A stretch of 64,000 nucleotides of DNA from Nageia nagi (Eukaryota; Pinophyta), in assembly GCA_050084985.1 (NCBI GenBank), contig JBITNC010000002.1, positions 3,100,001-3,164,000 on the forward strand. The letters are read 5' to 3'. Under the pieces are notes generated by a model, which was not told the origin of the DNA, did no database searches, and saw only the letters and a program-made list of their open reading frames with translations. Positions 23,340 through 33,544 of this stretch are shown here, piece by piece (the first letter of the stretch is position 1; each line of letters starts with the position of its first letter). The translations under genes were made by a program, and so were the position numbers.

Positions 23340-24230
23340 AATGGAGCATACAAAGAATAAACCCTGCATTGATGTATGTTGATGTTAATGGTATCATAAA
23401 TTATTTTTTTGCATGTTATAACATGCACATTGATGTTAGACACGCTTTTTGTAGTAGTGATATAAGCCCTATTGGAAATCTACTAATTTGGTGCATGCTT
23501 TGTGGATGTTGGGAAAGATTACTCGAACTCTTGCTATTTATTGTATTTTTGAAATAATATCGATGTCTTTTAAGGAAAGCCATGTATTTCATAATTTAAA
23601 ATTATCATATTCCATAAGAAGATGTCTTATTATTCTTCAATGGATGTTAAAGTCCTTTTCGAGAGACATTGAGCTAGTACATATTAGAAGGAAACTTGTA
23701 AAGATGAAATCATTGATTTGGACACCACTCTAATTTTATTTCATTTGGTGAAATAAATTCAATGCTTTCTTAAACAACCCTTATTTTTTATAAGTTGCAA
23801 TCGTGAAATTATAAGAAAATACATCTCTCTCAATCATTCTGTTGAAAATACCATAAGCATCAACAAGATTATTGCATTCAACATACATATGGATAAAGAT
23901 ATTGTGTAAAAATATGTCTACCTTAAATCTCAACTTATTTCAATTAATAATAATATGCTTATCATGGTATAAGGTTTTCCTTTAAATGCAACACTATACA
24001 ATTGAGACATAATGTACAACCTCATTAATACAAACATGTTTATAGAGTGCAATGATGATGGTGGGAATGTGGTCTTAAACCAATTAATTGTATTTTCTAA
24101 AAATGGTTGAGGGCCTCCACACCTTACCCATTCTATGTACATCCATCCAAAACCATTGTGTGCATATCTTGCAATCATTGTAGTCTATGAGATGGTATCT
24201 CTATGTTGCATTATAGTTTTTTAATCAATA
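23340..24230 (-). pseudogene. PPR gene fragment (decayed)
   Basis: Minus-strand similarity to plant pentatricopeptide-repeat proteins, which bind organelle RNA. At 24210-24050 a PPR unit is visible (TMIARYAHNGFG, then in another frame VEALNHF and GLRPHSHHH). At about 23560-23400 another unit reads IFPNIHKACTKLVDFQ, followed by GLYHYYKK, matching the helix pattern of PPR L/S motifs. Frameshifts and stops occur in every unit. The segment around 24165-24190 is also close at DNA level to the PPR pseudogene at 33.6-34.9 kb, so the fragments derive from related genes. Confidence 0.7.
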
Positions 24231-24459
24231 AAAATAAAAAGATGGTTGTTTAAAACCAAGGAAAATTTTAAGGATAGGACCTATTTTTTTTATATAAATT
24301 CCAAGGTAATATCTATAAAAAAAACTATCAAAAATAGGGCAATACATGAAAAAACATGTTAATTTTTATGGTTATAAAATTTTACAATTCTCAAAAAATT
24401 TCAAAATAAGGTGAATTTTTGTAATGGCAATCAAAGTTACATCGATAAAATGGCATACA

Positions 24460-24850
24460 AAATTCGATGTGATGACAAATAAAATTCGACAAATCGTCGA
24501 ATAAAATTTGGCATGTCGTTGAAGTAAACTTGGTGTATTATCGAATATGGGGGAAACCTTGGAGTTGGCATGATAACGAAGAAACCCTACTGTAACGATG
24601 AAGAAATCTTATAATACTAGAAACACAACCTTGATGTGATAGTGAAGAAATCCTAACATGATGATGAAGAAATCTTGTTGTGTCAACAAAGCAACCACAA
24701 CATGCCAATGAAGCAACCTAACATGCTGATGAAATAACCTCGATGTGTTAACGAAGTAAATCAGACATGCAAATGAAGCAAGCTCGACATGCTGATGAAG
24801 GAAATTTGGTGTACTGATGAAGAAACCCTAATATGCCGATGAAATAGCAA
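24460..24850 (+). repeat. Degenerate 22-bp minisatellite
   Basis: About fifteen to seventeen diverged units built on ACATGCTGATGAAGNAACCT with periods of 20-28 bp. Clear units lie at 24690-24840. Older ones, with TCG(A/T)(T/A)GAA in place of GATGAAG, lie at the left end. The gradient of divergence suggests growth from the right side. No coding frame is maintained. Confidence 0.75.
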
Positions 24851-26063
24851 TGTGTTTCATCAAGATGATAGTAGAGGTTGGCCTTTGCATCCAACTCTAA
24901 GATAGGAAAAATATCATTGTGACATCAAAACAACTGAAATTATACGTAACAACATACAATATGAGACAAATCCCAAATATGCAAGATGATATTCACATAT
25001 GAAATTATATAGAATAATATACAATCTTCAAATCCCATTCCATAAATTTGAAAGATGATATTCACAAATCAATTACTATTTTTTCATTAACTTGGTAACT
25101 TCTTTACTACAGGATATTCGTAACAGATATCGACTATTTCACCTTATAAACATTACATAATTCCCATAATTACTTTTTTGCTCTTCAAAAAGGCATTGAA
25201 AGTCACAAAATATGTGCAATAAAAAATAATTGTTTCATTAAAAGTCATCTGCAATTACTGAGAACCTAATAAGCTCCTAAAAACCCTAACAAAAACATAA
25301 TCCCTAAGAACAACTAAAAACCCTAACATGAGCTTATCACTTACAAAATAATCGATTAGATAAATATGAGATGTCCTACAAAGAGTTTGATCCTAATGAT
25401 GCTTGTAAGTGGCTCCACTAGCGTCAAACTCTACAATAATTTTAATTTCTAGCACCTTTGTCAGAAGTCCCCCTCCATGTTTAAAAACATTATGGTTTAG
25501 TTACCTGAATTTTTATCCCACCTGATAGCTAATTGCAAGAGATAGTTAAATCAATCTACTAAGATATCTATAGCCATGGTGATGATTCAGGAAATGCATA
25601 ATGCACAATAACAAGTATGGTACAAATTAGATTGAGTATCCATCAAAATAGCACTATCCCACATATTATCATAATACCACACAAGTAATATTAATGAGAC
25701 CTCCATTCCTTACCATACTTCCACATAAATCTTGGATCTTAGAAGTACAAACCATTATTATTAAAATAAATGTCTCATTATTATTATAAGATACCTTATC
25801 TTCATTATCACAAAATTTGATGGAATGAAAATCTTTATCTGATGGGACAACGAACCAAATTTGATGGAATGATAAAATATGCATGACAAGACAATGGTCA
25901 AATTTTGATAAGATGACAGTAAAGAAATTACGAAATGATACAAAAATTTGATAAAATGATAGTAAAAAGGGTAGGTAATAGGTATATATATGTAGGTAGG
26001 GCTATAATATTAGGTTAGATATTTTTTTCCAAATCTATATCGAGTAAAACCCTTTTCTAAATA
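24851..26063. other. AT-rich intergenic DNA
   Basis: No gene is recognisable. Isolated telomere-like AAACCCTAA words occur near 24827 and 25280-25330, but not in tandem. Around 25815-25970 the word AAATTTGATNNAATGATA recurs four times in a loose local repeat. Confidence 0.4.
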
Positions 26064-26068
26064 TAGAC

Positions 26069-26485
26069 TGTTGAAGTACCTTACGCATTTCTGACCTGAC
26101 CTTGTGTGATTCTGATTTGCACATTTTTAACCTTACGTATTTCTGATCTTGCATGAGTCTGACCTGCATGTTTCTGACCTACACATTTTCACTCCTAAAA
26201 TGTGACTACATTTCACAGGAGGCTAGGTATTTTATCAGTATGCCCAGAATAGTCCATTAGCTTAGTTTGGCAATCTGTTCTGATCTGTTCCAGTTCGTAA
26301 GAGTTCTGTTTGACTGTCTAGAATAGGTTTGAACTACATTTAGAGCATATTTGATGATTTTGGATATGAGTATAATAAATGTTGAGTTTATCTACTCAAC
26401 TATCATATGTCTATATTGAGCTCAGTCCAAGCTCTATAAAAGCTTTATAAATTCATGAATCAAATATTGTGTGATTTTTCTCACA
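26069..26485 (+). repeat. 5' LTR of the copia element
   Basis: 417 bp, TGTTGAAGTACC to TTTTTCTCACA. The TATA box CTATAAAAG is at 26434-26442, so the U3 is about 360 bp and R/U5 is short. The first 125 bp hold a short tandem repeat. The rest is well conserved with the 3' LTR. Confidence 0.97.
26083..26192 (+). repeat. 15-16-bp U3 tandem repeat (possible enhancer)
   Basis: About seven diverged units of roughly CTTGCGCATTTCTGAC, the counterpart of 30721-30830 in the 3' LTR. More than half of all LTR differences fall in this 110-bp stretch. Repeated U3 boxes act as enhancers in some plant copia elements. That role is an inference here. Confidence 0.7.
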
Positions 26486-26488
26486 TTG

Positions 26489-26500
26489 TGGTATTAGAGC
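26489..26500 (+). promoter_or_regulatory. Primer binding site (initiator-Met tRNA type)
   Basis: TGGTATTAGAGC lies three bases after the 5' LTR. It matches the tRNA-iMet complement TGGTATCAGAGC except for one C-to-T change. Confidence 0.93.
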
Positions 26501-26581
26501 CTCTTGGTCTTTTGGGTTAGAAGAGATTACATTGCAAGCATTCTTGCAAGTGTACAGTCCAGTCCTGTCATTTTTTGAAAA

Positions 26582-27500
26582 ATGGCCAACAACAACAATT
26601 CACTCCCATTACCAGAGTTCCATGGAGATGACTATGAGTACTGGTCTATCAAAATGAAGACCTTGCTCATAAGAAAGGGATTATGGGACATTGTTGAGGA
26701 TGGATACACTGATCCAACCAATTGGTCTACTTTGGGAGATCAAGCCAACAAAGACATGAAGCAAAATCAAAGGAACAATTCCTTTGCTCTCTACCATCTT
26801 CAAGCTTCAATGGGGAATGCAATTTTTCCTAGGATTGCATCATGCACATCAGCAAAGAGTGCTTGGGAAGCACTCAAGCAAGGTTTCCAAGGGAATGCTC
26901 AAATCAAGCAAGTGAGACTCCAAACCTTGAAGAGGGATTTTGAAAATCTCAAAATGAGGGATGATGAGTTTGTTGGTGACTATTGTCTCTTATGTTGACA
27001 AGATGAAAACCCTTGGAGAAACAATCACCAATGAAGTAGTGGTGAAGAAGGTGCTTAGATCACTTCTCCCCAAGTGGTACCATGTAGCAATTATCATAGA
27101 GGAAAGCAAAGACTTGGTTGCACTTCCCTATGATACTCTCATTGGTTCCTTGATGAGTCATGAAGAGAGGCTCAAAGACCTCACTCCTTCAATTGATCAA
27201 GCTGATGACAAAGCCTTTGCAAGCAAGGAAGGTGAATCCAATTCTTCAAGAGGAGGAAGAAGAGAAAGAGGGAAAGCCAAAAGAGGGAGATTCCAAGGAA
27301 GAGGAAGAGGTAGAGGAAGGACAAGTGGTGACAAGAGTGAAAAACAATGTTACTACTGTAACAAGTTTGGTCATTTTGAGAGTGAGTGTAGATTGAAAGC
27401 CTCACAAGAAGGAAATAGTGGAGGTGCCCACTATAGAGAGGAAGAGAATTCCTCTCACTTGTTCATGTCCATGGAAATTCAAGATGAAAAGGTGAAATAA
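26582..27500 (+). pseudogene. copia gag, one frameshift and a terminal stop
   Basis: Starts at ATG 26582 (MANNNNSLPLPEFHGDDYEYW). It has the usual copia gag body (DUF4219/UBN2-type) and the CCHC knuckle CYYCNKFGHFESEC at about 27349-27390, preceded by an Arg/Gly/Lys-rich segment, as expected for nucleic-acid binding. Near 26975-26985 a one-base indel shifts the frame: the first frame ends at 26998, while the correct continuation (VSYVDKMKTLGE) is in another frame. A TAA at 27498-27500 is in frame with pol and separates gag from the protease by one codon. Copia elements normally encode one polyprotein, so the stop is either a mutation or a read-through site. Confidence 0.9.
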
Positions 27501-27509
27501 GAGACTTGG

Positions 27510-30500
27510 TTGCTAGATACGGGAGCATCAAACCATATGACCAGCAAGTGGGAGTTGTTTTCTTCTTTGAACAACTCATACAAGTCTAAGATCAGACTTG
27601 GAGATGACAATCCATTGCAAGTTGAAGGCATGGGAGCCATGGAGGTAAGCACCATTGAAGGTCCCAAGAAGGTAAAAGACATCTACTATACTCCAAATTT
27701 AAAACACAATTTGTTGAGTGTAGGCCAAATAATGGAGAGAAATTATAAGCTTGTATTTGAGAATTCAAAATGTAAGATTTATGATAAAAATCATGGTAAT
27801 AGGCTGGTCACTTCAGTCCCTATGACCAAAAATCGCTTATTTCCTCTCCAATTTGGTAAAAATAATGGTTCTTCAATTGCAAATGTAGTCATTGACAACA
27901 AGAGTTGGCTTTGGCATCTAAGATATGGTCATCTAAATTTTGTAAATTTGAGATTACTAACATCTCAAACTATGGTCTATGGGCTGCCCAAAGTTGAAGA
28001 TAATAAAAATGAAGTGTGCCAAGGATGTGCTTTTGGAAAGCACTCAAGAAGTAAATTTCCAAGAGGAGAAGCATGGAGGGCCTCTAAACTCCTACAATTG
28101 GTGCATAGTGATCTTTGTGGACCTATGCAAACTCTAAGTATGGGTAAAAATTCTTACTTACTCACTTTTATTGATGATTTCTCTAGATATTGTTGGATAT
28201 ATTTCTTAAAATCAAAAGATGAAGTCTTCAAGCACTTTCAAGATTTTAAGAACCATGTAGAGAATCAAAGTGAATGTAAAGTAAAATGCCTAAGAAGTGA
28301 TAATGGAGGAGAGTATTGCTCTAATGAATTTTTGAAGTTTTACAAGGATTGTGGAATAAAAAGGCAATTCACATCACCTTATACTCCACAACAAAATGGT
28401 GTTTCCGAAAGGAAAAACTGCACTATTGTAGAAATGGCAAGGTGCATGCTACAAACAAAAGAATTGAGCAATCAATATTGGGCTAAAGCATCAAGTACAG
28501 CGGTGTATATTCTCAATAGGAGTCCAACCTCAAGCTTGGAAGGTGTCACTCCTTATGAAGCATGGTTTTTGAAAAAACCCAATGTAAGGCATTTTAGAGT
28601 TTTTGGATGTTTAGCTTATGTACATGTACCAAATGAGCTTAGAAAAAAACTTGATGCAAAAAGTGAGTCATGTATTTTCATAGGCTATAGTGAGTCTTCA
28701 AAGGCTTATAAATTGTATAATCCAAAAATTAGAAAGATTATTGTCTCAAGAGATGTAATTTTTTATGAAGGGGGAGCATGGAGTCATAAAAAACTCTATG
28801 TAAATAATCCTCCTCATGATGTAAATGCCTCTAATATGCAGCCAAATCAGTCCAAGATCAACCCTCCTACAAGGCCTCCAAGTCCTCCAAAGGATTCAAG
28901 CACTTCTTCAAGCACACCATCTCCTTCACCATCTCCAATGGATGAAGACTCTCCAAATCTTGTGAGCAAAGGAAAAAGAATTCTTGCCAATCATCCACCA
29001 CAACAAATGTTAGACAAAAATTTCTCAAGAAGATACACTAGAAGTCAAGCAAATGAACTTCAAGATGTTGTTAGAAGACTTGAGAATTTAAAAATGTATG
29101 GTGATGAAGATGATCAAGCCCCTAAAGGTGATGTGATCAATTATGCTTTGATAACTAGTGTAGAGGTTGAACCTTCTAGTTATGAACAAGCATGTACTAA
29201 TGATGTTTGGGTGAAGGCCATGGAAGATGAAATCTCTTCCATAAAAAGGAATGATACTTGGGAGCTTGTGGAGCTTCCCAAAGGTAAGAAAATTGTTAAT
29301 TGTAAATGGGTCTACAAGACCAAATACAATAGCAATGGCACCATAGAGAGGCACAAAGCAAGGCTTGTGGCCAAAGGCTTTCTCCAAAGGTATGGCATTG
29401 ATTATGAAGAGACCTTTGCACCAGTAGCAAGGCAAGAAACCATTAGATTGGTTCTTTCACTAGCTATCCAAAAAGGTTGGAAAGTAATGCACATGGATGT
29501 AAAAAGTGCATTCTTGAATGGGTATTTGGATGAAGAGGTTTTTGTTGAACAACCTCAAGGCTTTGTAATCCAAGGAAAGGAACATCTTGTATATAATCTA
29601 AAGAAGGCCTTGTATGGCCTCAAACAAGCTCCAAGAGCTTGGTACTCAAGGATTGATGGGTTCTTCCATCAATATGGATTCACTAGGACCAAAAGTGAAC
29701 CTACTCTCTACACCATGAAGCAAGGTAATGATCTCCTACTTGTTTGCTTGTATGTTGATGATCTTATCTTTATGGGGAGTAACTTGAGCATGAATGATAA
29801 CTTTAAGAGTTCCATGATGAAAGAATTTGAAATGAAGGACCTTGGACTCATGCAATACTTCCTAGGCATGGAAGTACTCCAAAAAGATGATGAAAGCTTC
29901 ATTTGCCAATCCAAATATGCCCAAGACATGTTGAAGAAATTTGGTATGATTGATTGCAAATCAGTACCAACACCAATGGCTCATGGAGAGATACTTTGCA
30001 GAGATGATAGCACACCAAAGGCTAATGGGACCAATTTCAGAAGCATTGTGGGAAGCTTGATGTTTCTCACCAACACAAGACTGGATATTGCACATGTAGT
30101 CTCACTTGTTTCAAGGTTCATGAGTGATCCTTCAGAAGCTCATTTAAAAGCCACCAAGAGAATTCTTAGATATGTAAAAGGTACTACCAAATTTGGAATC
30201 TATTACTCAAAAATGGATATTATAAAGCTTGAAGGCTTTAGTGATAGTGATTGGGGTAGTAACATTGATGATAGGAAGTCTACATCAAGGAATTGTTTCA
30301 CTCTTGGGTCTGGTTTTGTAACATGGAGCTCTAAAAAACAAACTATAGTGGCTCTATCCTCTACTAAAGTTGAATACATAGCACTCACAAGTGCTAGTAC
30401 TCAAGCCTTGTGGCTTAGAAAAGTTCTAGAAGAACTTGGAGAAAAGCAAATTGGTCTTACTACATTGTATTGTGACAGCCAAAGTGCCATTCAATTGGCA

Positions 30501-30737
30501 CTTAATCCAGTCCACCATAGTAGATCCAAGCACTTTGACATGAAGTACCACTTCATCAGAGATATGGTGGAGAAAGGAGTAATTGAGCTCAAGTATTGCA
30601 ACACTTTGGACAACATTGCTGATTCTTTCACCAAAGGAGTTGCTAAAGCTCAATTTCTACTGCTGAGGAGCTTTCTAGTAAGTCCCCTCAGCATTAAGGG
30701 GGAGAATGTTGAAGTACCTTGCATGTTTTTGACCTAA
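27510..30737 (+). CDS. pol: copia Pol polyprotein (protease, integrase, RT, RNase H)
   Basis: Open for 1075 codons. The true frame continues from gag (WLLDTGASNHM), so position 27510 (TTG) is not a real start. Protease DTGAS begins at 27516. The GAG pre-integrase motif WLWHLRYGHLNF is followed by the integrase HHCC finger. The integrase catalytic triad is D201, D264, E300, with the canonical 35-residue D-E spacing (HSDLCGP, RSDNGGEY, NGVSERKN). A Pro/Ser-rich linker spans about 440-480. RT has DVKSAFLNG, LYGLKQAPRAWY and YVDD at 748-751. RNase H has SDSDWG, then LSSTKVEYIA (the glutamate of EY is kept), then CDSQSA. It ends 30 bp inside the 3' LTR. No catalytic residue I can check is lost. 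Expression would need correction of, or read-through past, the upstream gag lesions. Confidence 0.95.
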   Translation: MLDTGASNHMTSKWELFSSLNNSYKSKIRLGDDNPLQVEGMGAMEVSTIEGPKKVKDIYYTPNLKHNLLSVGQIMERNYKLVFENSKCKIYDKNHGNRLVTSVPMTKNRLFPLQFGKNNGSSIANVVIDNKSWLWHLRYGHLNFVNLRLLTSQTMVYGLPKVEDNKNEVCQGCAFGKHSRSKFPRGEAWRASKLLQLVHSDLCGPMQTLSMGKNSYLLTFIDDFSRYCWIYFLKSKDEVFKHFQDFKNHVENQSECKVKCLRSDNGGEYCSNEFLKFYKDCGIKRQFTSPYTPQQNGVSERKNCTIVEMARCMLQTKELSNQYWAKASSTAVYILNRSPTSSLEGVTPYEAWFLKKPNVRHFRVFGCLAYVHVPNELRKKLDAKSESCIFIGYSESSKAYKLYNPKIRKIIVSRDVIFYEGGAWSHKKLYVNNPPHDVNASNMQPNQSKINPPTRPPSPPKDSSTSSSTPSPSPSPMDEDSPNLVSKGKRILANHPPQQMLDKNFSRRYTRSQANELQDVVRRLENLKMYGDEDDQAPKGDVINYALITSVEVEPSSYEQACTNDVWVKAMEDEISSIKRNDTWELVELPKGKKIVNCKWVYKTKYNSNGTIERHKARLVAKGFLQRYGIDYEETFAPVARQETIRLVLSLAIQKGWKVMHMDVKSAFLNGYLDEEVFVEQPQGFVIQGKEHLVYNLKKALYGLKQAPRAWYSRIDGFFHQYGFTRTKSEPTLYTMKQGNDLLLVCLYVDDLIFMGSNLSMNDNFKSSMMKEFEMKDLGLMQYFLGMEVLQKDDESFICQSKYAQDMLKKFGMIDCKSVPTPMAHGEILCRDDSTPKANGTNFRSIVGSLMFLTNTRLDIAHVVSLVSRFMSDPSEAHLKATKRILRYVKGTTKFGIYYSKMDIIKLEGFSDSDWGSNIDDRKSTSRNCFTLGSGFVTWSSKKQTIVALSSTKVEYIALTSASTQALWLRKVLEELGEKQIGLTTLYCDSQSAIQLALNPVHHSRSKHFDMKYHFIRDMVEKGVIELKYCNTLDNIADSFTKGVAKAQFLLLRSFLVSPLSIKGENVEVPCMFLT
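30697..30706 (+). promoter_or_regulatory. Polypurine tract
   Basis: AAGGGGGAGA with the following A lies directly before the 3' LTR TG. It is the second-strand primer expected in LTR elements. Confidence 0.9.
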
Positions 30738-31123
30738 CCTTACGCGATTCTAATTTGCGCATTTCTAACCTTGTGTATTTCTGATCTTGCACGAGTCTAA
30801 CCTACACGTTTCTAACTTGTGCATTTTCACTCCTAAAATGTGACCACATTTCACGAGAGGCTAGGTGTTTTGTCATTATGCCCAGAATAGTCCAGTAGCT
30901 TAGTTTGGTGATCTGTTCTGATCTGTTCCAATTCGTAGGAGTTTTGTTTGACTATCTAGAATAGGTTTGAACTACATTTAGAGCATATTTGATGGTTTTG
31001 GATATGAGTATAATAAATGTTGAGTTTATCTACTCAACTATCATTTATCTATATTGAGCTCAGTCCAAGCTCTATAAAAGCTTTGTAAATTCATGAATTA
31101 AATATTGTGTGATTTTTCTCACA
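30707..31123 (+). repeat. 3' LTR of the copia element
   Basis: 417 bp, the same length as the 5' LTR, with TATA box at 31073-31080. The pol frame runs 30 bp into it. No indel is needed to align the two LTRs. Confidence 0.97.
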
Positions 31124-31589
31124 TAGACTATATATTTAAAATATCAAAATAATCAAAATAATGGGTAGACTATTCCCCTACAAAATAAAAAAATAATATA
31201 AAATTGGGGCAATATTGTCGAGCCCGGGACCTTTCAAAAATAACCAAATCTGGATTTTTAACTTTGAATTTTAGCCATTTTGCTATGGATTCGCCATTAA
31301 CATTTTCCTTGTTTAAAACTACTCTTAAAAAGGGTGGTTTTAACCTATAATTTTAGGTAAAATTATTTAATTATGTTGGCATTTTTCAACTCCTAGGATG
31401 ATGATTTTAATCATTAAAATGGTGATTTTAGATTGTTGCCAAAGATATAAATGATAACATTTTGATAAGGCAATTTTAAACAATCATTATAGGTTCATGA
31501 CCTTTTACCGATTCTCATATAGTTGATAGTGTAAAAATCATTATTAAAGATCATTGAGGTTGGTTTTAAACCATCTTTAATATCCTTTT
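31124..31589. other. AT-rich DNA, possible CACTA-type terminus
   Basis: After the target duplication the sequence holds repeated short inverted words such as GGTTTTAAACCATC and GATTTTAATCATTA (31330-31570). It ends CCTTTTTGGTGTACTGTG at about 31573-31590, where copia coding begins abruptly. This resembles the subterminal region and inverted terminus of a CACTA element inserted in the copia, compare the terminus CACTACAAGAAAA at 41781. The match is imperfect. Confidence 0.25.
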
Positions 31590-33060
31590 TGGTGTACTGT
31601 GATAACATCAACATACAAGCAAATGATGATAAAGTTAGATCCATCTACCTTATTCTACAATGTGCATTATGCTAAGCATATGATATCCATTTTGATGCAT
31701 GTAGATGTCAACTCTAGAGTGTTAAGCTCTAGGTGCTTGTTTAAGCTTATAAAGATATTTCTTCAATCTATACACCTCATGTTCATAACCTGCAACTACA
31801 AATCATTCTAGTTAATTCACATAAACTTCTTCAAAAATACCATTTGGGAAGGTTGATTTTACATCCATTTGATAGATGAAAAGACCAAAATAGGAGGCTA
31901 AAGCAAGTACATATATTACTATCTCTAATCTAGTAACTAGTACAAAAGTTTCTTCATAGTCCATTCCTTCACACTAAACAAAACCTTTTACCACTAAGCA
32001 AGCTTTATGTTTGGTAATATTGTCATCAAAATTATACTTTTACCTGTATAGCCATTTATCATCGATATGATTGTTGTTTGGAGGAGGGACAAGCATCCAA
32101 GTATTATTCTTCTCAATTTATTCCATCTCTTCTTCCATGCCCTTTATTCAATTCTCATTTTAAATGGCTTATGTAAAGTTGGAGGCTTTAATGAAGGAAG
32201 ATGATATCAAGGTATAATTGATAACATGATCACCTTACCTTGATTGTTGCCTTATTACTCTCCTTGTAAAATCCTCATCCAACATTTGAGATCATGGATG
32301 ATCCTTATTGATTATTTTCTTCTTAGATTTTCCTCTTGAAGGTGAATTCACTATAGGAGTTTTGGTCTATTGAGGTTGTAATAACTCAACAAGCTCATTA
32401 GAATTTAGATCATCAAACTCAAACTTGGTACCAACTTCATCATACTCCTTCATATATGATCCCCTTTCATTGAAGATCACATCTTGACTAATATAGAACT
32501 TGTTAACAATAGAATCATACTACCTATAGGGTTTTGATTCATTTGAGTATCCAATAAAGGTACACTTGATGAATTTAAATTTGATGGATTTATCATCCAA
32601 TTAATTCATATTATTGTTATAGATATGAACATAATTAGTAGAACCAAATATCCTCAAGTGCACAATGCTTGGTTTCTTATCAAACCAAGCTTTGTAGGTA
32701 GTATAATATTGTATTACTATTGTTGTGTAGTGATTCAAAATATAAATAATTGTATGAAAAAAGTCTTCTCATAGTTTTTGGGATATCTCCATTTATTTTA
32801 ATATGCAATTAACCTTCTCCACCACTATTTTGTTCTTTCTCCTAACCACTCCATTTTGTTGTGTGTATGTTGTTGTATATAGCCTTTTGATTCCATGTAT
32901 GATACAAAAGTTTTTGAATTCATTAGAAGTGAGTTCATCAACATGATCAATTATGAATCTCTTCATACTAAACCTAGATTATTTCTCAACCAATGCTTTG
33001 AATTTGACAAAGAAATTACTTGCAACAAATATAACTAACTCATTCTTGAATGCTCAATGA
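31590..33060 (-). pseudogene. Ty1/copia pol fragment (integrase to RT)
   Basis: Minus strand. Integrase C-terminal part at 33000-32480 (YTQQNGVVRRKN near 32880, AWFDKKPSIVHLRIFG near 32680, FIGYSNESKPYR and SQDVIFNERG near 32540-32480). A linker follows, then RT at 32200-31590 (NNTWMLVPPP, KHKACLVVKGF, DYEETF, QMDVKSTFPNG). It stops at LYVDV, the YVDD box with its last Asp changed. Many stops and frameshifts are present. RNase H is missing, cut at 31590 where unrelated AT-rich DNA starts. It is not closely related to the 26-31 kb element. Confidence 0.82.
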
Positions 33061-33354
33061 TAAACATTAACATGTATATGCACTTAACAATACTTGGAGG
33101 TGAGAGATTGGAGGTGGTTTGGTGTGATAATTTGTAATTACCTCATTTTTGGGTTTTAGTGGTAGTTTTAAAATGCCTCCTTAAATCATAAAGAGATGGG
33201 TGAAAATACCCTAAACATAAACAAAAAATAATAAAAAAATCTCATGCAGGAACTTAGGTGGTCACTTGTAACATTTCAAGTTTTTTGGGAAGAATAATCG
33301 AGCAACTAGAGGACTTACCTTGTACCTTTTCAAGTCTAGGGGATTAGAGCACTT
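33061..33354. other. No gene seen
   Basis: AT-rich spacer between the copia fragment and a minisatellite. Nothing recognisable. Confidence 0.4.
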
Positions 33355-33510
33355 GGAGAGAGTCGATTCGAGTTGAGGTGATTGAGAAGAGCCGAGTCAA
33401 GGTGGTTGTAGAAGAGAGAGTCAAGCTGAGAGGGTTGAGTAGAGTCGAGATGAGAGGGTTTTGGAGAGAGAGTCGAGTCGAGGGGGTTGAGTAGAGACAA
33501 GTAGAGGTTG
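33355..33510 (+). repeat. GAGTCGAG minisatellite
   Basis: Six to seven diverged units around GAGTCGAGNNGAGNGGGTTGAG (period about 22-30 bp), GC-richer than the surroundings. The open frame on the minus strand (repeated LDST-like words) is a product of the repeat and not a gene. Confidence 0.7.
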
Positions 33511-33544
33511 AGAGAACTCAGGAGGTATTCTTCTATAGATCTTG

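Larger units (their letters stand above)
26069..31123 (+). mobile_element. Complete Ty1/copia retrotransposon (5055 bp)
   Basis: All structural landmarks are present. It has two 417-bp LTRs starting TG and ending CA, and a 5-bp target duplication TAGAC at 26064-26068 and 31124-31128. The primer site is at 26489-26500 and the polypurine tract at 30697-30706. The coding order gag, protease, integrase, RT, RNase H places it in Ty1/copia. The gag region carries a frameshift and a stop, but pol is open. LTRs differ at about 41 of 417 sites by my count, almost all transitions, so the insertion is not recent. Confidence 0.97.

Noticed and set aside
24820-25335. Telomere-like AAACCCTAA words
   Set aside because: Isolated words in AT-rich DNA and not a tandem interstitial telomere array.
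29088-30653. Minus-strand frames inside copia pol
   Set aside because: Shadow frames of the pol ORF.
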